From NCBI RefSeq assembly GCF_928097925.1, contig NZ_CAKMRI010000001.1:1674001-1738000 (forward strand): a DNA stretch of 64,000 nucleotides. The letters are read 5' to 3'. Positions 59,101-64,000 of this stretch are shown here, one piece after another. This stretch comes from Mediannikoviicoccus vaginalis. GTDB lineage: Bacteria > Bacillota > Clostridia > Tissierellales > Peptoniphilaceae. Both the position numbers and the translations under genes were made by a program. The notes below the pieces were generated by a model. That model was not told the DNA's origin. It saw only the letters and a list, made by a program, of their open reading frames with translations, and made no database searches. Position 1 is the first letter of the stretch. The number at the start of each line of letters is the position of its first letter.

Positions 59101-61262
59101 GCAATAAAATAACTTCAATTAAAGGACTTGAAAATTTAAAGAACTTAATTACACTTTATCTTCGCGACAATCCTATTGAAGATATTTCAAATTTGAAAGG
59201 AGTTGAAAATTTAGAGGCATTACATTTAAGAAATACAAAAGTAAAGGATATAACACCTCTAAAAGATTTAACAAAACTTCATAGACTTTATATTGACGAA
59301 AATGAATTGAATGAAGACTATTTCGAAACTATTAAATCCTTCAAGGGATTAAATACATTGTTTGTAGATAAAATAAACATGGATGATTTTACATGGCTAA
59401 AGGAAAATAGTATAAGACCAGAGGACGAACCACCGGCTACTGAAGGTGAAGACCAGGCGAGAATGGCTACATTTAAAGAGTTAAGTGTTGAACTTACAGC
59501 TGATAAAAAAGATATAAAGAATGGGAAATTGACTATTTCAAATCCTATAACTGATTTTGAAAATAAACCAGTTGAACAGACTGATATGGATGAAGTGGGA
59601 AATCCAATTGAAGCAAATTCTAATTTACAGTTTGTTGGGGATAAAATAGAAATTACTGTTTCAGATGATGCAATAGAAAAGGGTAATATAAGTGAGTCTT
59701 ACTCAATTTATTTTGAACATCCAGAACTTTTATTTGGTGAGTTTGGTGGACAACATCCAAGTGTTTTTGGAAAAGTAATATTAAACATTGAACTTACTGA
59801 AAGTGAAGAACCTGTTAAGGAGTTTGAAGCAGACGGAGTGACTCCTGTTAAATATGACCTAAGAGAAAAAGGGTTTGTAACTCCAGTAAAAAATCAATAC
59901 AAGGATGGTTCATGTCGTTCATTTTCTTCCCTTGCAGCGCTAGAATCTTTTTATAAGAAGAAAACAGGGAATGACATTGATCTTTCAGAAAACAACTTTG
60001 AAACAAGACAGGGATTAGTATTTAATAATAGATCAAAATATGACCAACCAAGAAATGGGAGAGATAGAAATTCTGACTTTGGTTATTTGATGTCAGGTAA
60101 TGGACCAATTCTTGAAAAGGAAGATCCATATAAACCATTTTCACAACCAGATATTAATATACCAAATTCTATAAGTGAAAGTGCTTATAGAGCTGGACTA
60201 AGTAATAATGGACCTGTTGAAACAAACCCTGCTCTAAGTGTAATGGGATTTGAGTTTTTAAGGGATATAAGTAAAGCTGATATAACTAGTCCAGAAGATG
60301 AAAATTTAAAACAAATTAAACAGGCAATAGTTAAATATGGTGCAGTGTCATCTAATATCTATATGTCTCATGATGGACAAAAAAGATTTCCATATCAAAA
60401 TGACAAATGTTTCAACAAGGAAAAATCAGCGTATTATGTGAAGAAAGAAAAAAATATTGCTTCAAACCATGCCATAGCTATAGTTGGATGGGACAATAAC
60501 TTTTCAAAAGATAATTTTGTAAGTACTAATAAGCCAACAATTGACGGTGCATGGATTGTAAAGGACGCACAAGGAACAGAATTTGGTGATGGTGGATATT
60601 TCTATGTTTCTTATCAAACTGAAGGAATCGGTGGAGACCCTTATGTGTTTACAAGAGTTGAAAAGGAAGAAACTTATGCGGGAATTTACCAACATGATGA
60701 AATGCCTTTTACAGGCTTTATAAGTTCAGGTGCTTACTCAGATATGGAAGATGGAAAAACTATTTTATTAAATGCTTTTAAATCTAATGTAGGTGAAGAA
60801 TTAAAAGAAATAGGATTCTATACTACTAAAAGAGATGCAGAGTTCGAAATATATTTAATTGAAGACTTTGATAAATTTAAAAGGGAAGCATCAAATTGCT
60901 TTGATGAAGAAGAGTATGAAGATCTTATAAAAGACTATAAAATCTATGATAACAACATGGACAAAAAAGGCGAACATGTATATGCAGGTTATCATACTAT
61001 TAAGTTAAGTGATTTAAATAAAGAATTAAAATTTTCTAACAATAAAAAGTTTGCACTGGGAATTTGGGTTAGAAATAATGATAAAGAAGATCCTAACCAT
61101 GAATGGGATATGGTTGTAGAAAGCAAATCCCCATCTACAGGGAAATATGCAGAAGTAAATAATGGAGAAACTTTTGCATTTACTTTTAACGGATTTGCCG
61201 ATGTAGGTAATTTTAAAAAAATAAATGCATGTATTAAAGGTTATTTCACCAATCAACATTAG
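56151..61262 (+). CDS. Large surface protein: CWB2 repeats, PSKPTE repeats, LRRs and C1A protease (Cwp84-like)
   Basis: 1703 residues from the ATG at 56151 (AGGAGG upstream). Order: signal peptide (1-25), three CWB2 wall-anchoring repeats (IAGPDRYKTA, IAGKDRYRTS, ISGKDRYETS; to about 305), seven PSKPTE hexapeptides (about 316-365), a FIVAR-like helical unit, a leucine-rich block (about 508-663), a second one (about 867-1083), a papain-type protease and a C-terminal lectin-like domain. Catalytic Cys is in DGSCRSFSS (about 1255) and His in SNHAIAIVGW (about 1440). The Asn position reads Asp (WIVKDAQGT, about 1471), so activity is uncertain. Cwp84 of C. difficile has the same CWB2, C1A and lectin-like parts. 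Confidence 0.9.
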   Translation: MRKVRNYFIALLCLALLIFSPEKNLAKEINRIAGPDRYKTAVEISKRYVKNTDRVIVLSGENYPDAISASALSCENEYPILLTRKNKVSKEVVEEIKRVKAKEIILIGGESTISNSVEKELSKVAKVNRIAGKDRYRTSIMVFEYKKKLNPNSTKVVFASGKNFADALVAAPYIYNEGSIILYDDGCGIDINRYNPKLILGGESSLKGFKNVKRISGKDRYETSLKLAKEFKTENVVIASGEDFPDALAGGLVAKKNNAPIVLVKKDEIKDNIVDYLKEKKLEKIVILGGKTTISKDVENKLGESSEAGKNEGKTKPTKPSKPTEPSKPTEPSKPTEPSKPTEPSKPTEPSKPTEPSKPTEPTNPVPELNKANLEKEIEKAKEVLGLDMADSDKDKLQKEISNASDVLKNAKSQDEIDSAVEKLKKAIMNSRKKIFVEIEDPLFRKVLNKNISRERKDDDPITKEEMENLKEISIFLDKNGNPTFGESFTYSILGEPKSLTGTKDFKFAVTRGMKSIKGIENCVNLEKLKVNENEISDITPLKDLKNLKYLEIQRNRITDVKPLENLKNLEFLKLYNNLIEDVSPLAGLTNLTGLDLHYNVTVEGDENNKIISKGITDISPLKNLTKLEFLDVSANRIDDVSIMKDFSKLNHIDFTGNRVYDYTELADLISNLLPMQDMGMASIGFWGQKVGVPEKLVFSSNPLAFDNPYKGFDKLEKKLGEVFESDELNIMENIEADVPGVTAQYDKATNKINLEIDNDTLYANRGKELKVNLKITFAGAYIWNIGEITIEVPNDIKLMDKETEDFYKGLLNDYSNFYGKYTNLTDEANKKFSKANKPIGNREITPEDLEMLKTFKVKGRNVTDTLVSPLKYAKNLEQFHVTLNDASLKREVKDFSFLKEMPKLKEFWYINNDYKNLQKETLSTIDFSANKEIEHINIQNTTLSNLFGLRGTNPKFLSLQSNNIRNISQIAKMTNLTRLDLDSNKITSIKGLENLKNLITLYLRDNPIEDISNLKGVENLEALHLRNTKVKDITPLKDLTKLHRLYIDENELNEDYFETIKSFKGLNTLFVDKINMDDFTWLKENSIRPEDEPPATEGEDQARMATFKELSVELTADKKDIKNGKLTISNPITDFENKPVEQTDMDEVGNPIEANSNLQFVGDKIEITVSDDAIEKGNISESYSIYFEHPELLFGEFGGQHPSVFGKVILNIELTESEEPVKEFEADGVTPVKYDLREKGFVTPVKNQYKDGSCRSFSSLAALESFYKKKTGNDIDLSENNFETRQGLVFNNRSKYDQPRNGRDRNSDFGYLMSGNGPILEKEDPYKPFSQPDINIPNSISESAYRAGLSNNGPVETNPALSVMGFEFLRDISKADITSPEDENLKQIKQAIVKYGAVSSNIYMSHDGQKRFPYQNDKCFNKEKSAYYVKKEKNIASNHAIAIVGWDNNFSKDNFVSTNKPTIDGAWIVKDAQGTEFGDGGYFYVSYQTEGIGGDPYVFTRVEKEETYAGIYQHDEMPFTGFISSGAYSDMEDGKTILLNAFKSNVGEELKEIGFYTTKRDAEFEIYLIEDFDKFKREASNCFDEEEYEDLIKDYKIYDNNMDKKGEHVYAGYHTIKLSDLNKELKFSNNKKFALGIWVRNNDKEDPNHEWDMVVESKSPSTGKYAEVNNGETFAFTFNGFADVGNFKKINACIKGYFTNQH
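57097..57246 (+). repeat. 18-bp tandem coding repeat (PSKPTE)
   Basis: The unit CCAACTGAGCCAAGTAAA is repeated about seven times, nearly exact in the first five copies and with synonymous changes in the last two. It encodes a proline-rich spacer between the wall-binding and outer domains. Copy number could change by slippage. It is not a CRISPR array, because no spacers are present. Confidence 0.9.
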
Positions 61263-61329
61263 AGTTAATATGTAGACATATTAAGAAAATTAATGTAATA
61301 TAATATTTGTGAAAATTAAGGAGGAATTT

Positions 61330-63045
61330 ATGCAAAATAAATCATTGAAAAAAATATTGGTTATGCTTTTAGTTTTCTCATTTGTATTGGCACCACTATC
61401 TGCCTGCAAAAAGAAAGATAAGCAAGGGGAAACAAATCAAAACGCAGACAGCACTGAGGCTGTTGCAGGAAAAACAGAAGAAAAGAACATGGATGAACTT
61501 GTATATGGTATTACATCTTCACCTGAAGGAAACTTTAATCCACTTTTCTCAAACACTCAATACGATGGAAATGTAAATGGATTAATTTACGATTCATTAT
61601 TACAACTTAATTCTAAAATTGAGATTGAACCAGCAATGGCTGAAAAGTATGAAATGACAGAAGATGGTAAGAAGATTACTTTTACTTTAAGAGATGGACT
61701 AAAGTTTCATGATGGAGAACCTGTAACATCCGCAGATGTTAAGTTTACACTTGAAGCCCTTGCAAACAAGGACTATGAAGGAGATTTAGCATCTTATGTA
61801 GGATCAATTTCTGGATTTGAAGCTTTTAACAAAGGAGAAGCTGAAGAACTTTCAGGAGTTAAGACTCCAGATGAAAAGACTGTTGAAATAACATTTGATG
61901 TTCCTTATTCTCCTGTTTTAATCAACATAGGGACTTTAGGAATAATTCCTAAACATATTTGGGAAAAAATAGACTTTGCAGATTGGTCAAAATCTGAAAA
62001 GGAACTTACAAATCCTATAGGATCAGGTCCATATAAGATGGAAGAGTTCAAACAAGGTGAGTTTGTAAAACTAACTGCTAACGAAGATTATTATGGTGGA
62101 GCACCTAAATTAAACAAATTTACTTTTAAGGTTGTTAATGAAGACACTGTAACTGCAGAACTTATAAATGGAACTGTAGATTTAGCAGATGTTTCTGGAA
62201 TTAAGACTGATGACGAAGAAAAACTAAAGGGAGAAAATGTAACTGTTAATAGATATCCTAACTCAAAGATTCAGTACATGGGCTTTAACCTTAGAAAAGA
62301 TGAATTACAAGATGTTAAGTTAAGACAAGCTTTTGCATATGCGATTGATAGAGCTTCTATTGTTGAAGGACTTCTTGAAGGTAACGGAGAGGTTATAAAC
62401 ACTCCTATGGTACCAACATTATGGTCTTACCCTAAAGAAGGTTTAGAAGAATACAAATATGATGTAGAAAAAGCTAAAACACTTCTTAAAGAAGCGGGAT
62501 ATGAAGATACTGATAACAGTGGCTTTGTTGATAAAGATGGCAAGGACTTAGAACTTACACTTACTGTTCCAACAGGGGATCAAATTAGAGAACAAACTGG
62601 AACAATTCTTCAAAACTTCTTAAAAGAAGCAGGTGTTAAGATAAATCTTGAACCTATGGAATTTAAAGCTGTTATGGATAAGGTTGTAGGAAATCACGAT
62701 TTCGATCTATACCTAATGGGTAACACTCTTGATGCAGATCCAGATCCAACTCCAAACTGGAGATCAACTCAAGCTTCTGACGAGCCGGGAGTTTACGGTT
62801 GGAATATTGCAGCTTTCAGAAATGAAGAAGCAGATAAGCTTATGGACTTAAATAGACAACAAACCAACCTTGATGAAAGAGCAGCAACTCTTAAAGAATT
62901 TGGTAAATTATTAAATAAAGAACTTCCATGGATTCCGCTATATGCATCTGACATTGTTAAAGCATATAATCATGGACTAAAGAACTATGAACCAAATACA
63001 TTTGTAGATTTTTACAATGTTCAAAACTGGGAACTAGAAAAATAA
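61330..63045 (+). CDS. Peptide ABC transporter substrate-binding lipoprotein
   Basis: The protein has 571 residues from the ATG at 61330 (AAGGAGG upstream); an earlier frame from 61309 includes the ribosome site. The signal peptide (LKKILVMLLVFSFVLAPLSAC) ends in a lipobox. The family-5 pattern follows: NFNPLFSN, KITFTLRDGLKFHDGEPVTSADVKFTLEAL, GSGPYKMEEFKQGEFVKLTANEDYYGG and RQAFAYAIDRASIVEG. It binds oligo- or dipeptides outside the cell for the permease encoded next. Confidence 0.93.
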   Translation: MQNKSLKKILVMLLVFSFVLAPLSACKKKDKQGETNQNADSTEAVAGKTEEKNMDELVYGITSSPEGNFNPLFSNTQYDGNVNGLIYDSLLQLNSKIEIEPAMAEKYEMTEDGKKITFTLRDGLKFHDGEPVTSADVKFTLEALANKDYEGDLASYVGSISGFEAFNKGEAEELSGVKTPDEKTVEITFDVPYSPVLINIGTLGIIPKHIWEKIDFADWSKSEKELTNPIGSGPYKMEEFKQGEFVKLTANEDYYGGAPKLNKFTFKVVNEDTVTAELINGTVDLADVSGIKTDDEEKLKGENVTVNRYPNSKIQYMGFNLRKDELQDVKLRQAFAYAIDRASIVEGLLEGNGEVINTPMVPTLWSYPKEGLEEYKYDVEKAKTLLKEAGYEDTDNSGFVDKDGKDLELTLTVPTGDQIREQTGTILQNFLKEAGVKINLEPMEFKAVMDKVVGNHDFDLYLMGNTLDADPDPTPNWRSTQASDEPGVYGWNIAAFRNEEADKLMDLNRQQTNLDERAATLKEFGKLLNKELPWIPLYASDIVKAYNHGLKNYEPNTFVDFYNVQNWELEK

Positions 63046-63052
63046 TTATTGG

Positions 63053-63078
63053 GGCTGGCCATAAGGTCAGCCTTTTTT
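63053..63078 (+). terminator. Hairpin terminator between binding protein and permease
   Basis: GGCTG and CAGCC (extended by GCC/GGT) pair and are followed by six T. Between a binding-protein gene and its permease such a hairpin usually gives partial termination, keeping the binding protein in excess. Confidence 0.8.
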
Positions 63079-63091
63079 AAAAGGTGGTAAT

Positions 63092-64000
63092 ATGAAAAGA
63101 GTTTTAAAAAAACTTATAAGTATAATAGTAATGGTTATGGGGATATCCATGTTAATGTTTGTTCTTATGCAGATGATACCTGGAAACCCATATTCAAGTT
63201 ATATAAAACAAGGAATGACTCCTTCACAAATTGAAAATATGTTACAGTCAAAGGGATACTATGACCCTTTACCTGTGAAATTTGCAAAATGGTTCACATC
63301 CTTTATAAGACTAGATTTCGGATACTCAATTCAATATAACAAACCTGTAATAAAACTAATACTAGAAAGACTTCCAAATACCTTGAGATTAACAGTTCCG
63401 TCTTTAATCATTGCAATAGTATTATCTATTTTTATTGGAAGATGGGCGTCATTTAAAGAAGGATTTAGATACAAGGCGGTTGATGTGATTTCAATGATTG
63501 GTATATCCATGCCGACATTTTTAATTTCAATCATACTTATAAAATGGCTTGCCTTTGATCATAAAATATTTCCTATATCAGGAACGGGAGAGTTAAGTAA
63601 ATCAAGCGACTTACCTCTATGGCTAAATAGGATATACCATGGTGTTCTTCCGATTATTGTCCTTACCTTTATCCAGTTTTCATCAATTGTTAGATATGTA
63701 ATAGGCTATATGAAAAATGTGAAAAACGAAGATTATATCAAAACTTATAGAGGTTTTGGGATGACGGAGTACGAAGCTTACAAAAAGATTGGATTTAAAA
63801 ATATTGTTCCAAAGCTAGTTATTTTGATACTTATGGAAATACCAGGAATAATTTCAGGGATGTTAATTACAGAAACAGTTTTTGTGTGGCCTGGAATAGG
63901 TCGTCTTAACTATGATGCGGCAATGGCGAGGGACTATCCTTTAATCCTAGGAATAATAACTATCATATCTTTTCTTGTGCTAATATCTAATAGACTTGCC
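63092..64000 (+). CDS. Peptide ABC transporter permease (DppB/OppB type), cut by the window end
   Basis: The first 303 codons run off the window without a stop. GGTGG precedes the ATG. The N-terminus KRVLKKLISIIVMVMGISMLMFVLMQMIPGNPYS is split by a helix as in DppB. The EAA loop that contacts the ATPase is EYEAYKKIGFKNIVPKLVI (about residues 227-245), and ETVFVWPGIGRLNYDA follows. At least five hydrophobic helices are visible. The remaining permease and ATPase genes are expected beyond 64000. Confidence 0.93.
   Translation, partial: MKRVLKKLISIIVMVMGISMLMFVLMQMIPGNPYSSYIKQGMTPSQIENMLQSKGYYDPLPVKFAKWFTSFIRLDFGYSIQYNKPVIKLILERLPNTLRLTVPSLIIAIVLSIFIGRWASFKEGFRYKAVDVISMIGISMPTFLISIILIKWLAFDHKIFPISGTGELSKSSDLPLWLNRIYHGVLPIIVLTFIQFSSIVRYVIGYMKNVKNEDYIKTYRGFGMTEYEAYKKIGFKNIVPKLVILILMEIPGIISGMLITETVFVWPGIGRLNYDAAMARDYPLILGIITIISFLVLISNRLA

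Overview
This window is AT-rich DNA from a low-GC Gram-positive anaerobe. Rubrerythrin, a feoAAB operon, CWB2 cell-wall-binding repeats, AzlCD, a T-box leader on ileS and an AmaP/DUF2273/Asp23 cluster together suggest a Bacillota member near the anaerobic cocci (Tissierellia/Peptoniphilaceae-like). That placement is inference from gene content; no rRNA or other phylogenetic marker was compared.

Layout. 1-1374: an IS3-family element, missing only its first three bases. 1375-9700: an arsenic pair (arsR and an arsM with an in-frame UGA), a cysteine pair (cysK-cysE) behind a Cys-Cys-Cys leader peptide and attenuator, a PadR/DUF1700/DUF4097-like operon, an MreB-family gene, rubrerythrin and an HPr-like protein without its active-site histidine. 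9757-14736: housekeeping and envelope genes (macrodomain, polyphosphate:AMP phosphotransferase, phosphoglycerol transferase). 14737-23200: a defence island made of a type III restriction-modification pair, an OLD-type ATPase-TOPRIM nuclease and a Dam-like methylase in one tight operon, followed by a convergent rhuM. 23424-28090: azlCD, then the scar of a conjugative element (broken pcfB, truncated BRO antirepressor) and a second, inverted copy of the same IS. 28246-38505: an M42 peptidase, a polyamine uptake operon with its XRE-cupin regulator, yaaA and the Feo iron operon. 38584-42295: a TPP riboswitch and the thiMED-type salvage operon with tenA. 42331-50033: small membrane proteins, the Asp23 cluster and a redox trio. 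50072-64000: T-box/ileS (type 2, with a swapped HIGH motif), a DUF4418-ABC exporter-like set, a 1703-residue Cwp84-like surface protease, and the start of an oligopeptide ABC operon.

Intergenic spaces are unusual. At least four dispersed, hairpin-rich repeat families (called A-D here) fill most non-coding gaps. Their stems vary by compensatory changes between copies, both IS copies sit at the same position of family B hairpins, and some repeats supply the stop codon, terminator or possible start of neighbouring genes. The strongest candidates for undescribed biology are the probable selenocysteine ArsM, the cysteine leader-peptide attenuator, the covarying repeat families with a site-specific IS, and the four-gene defence operon.
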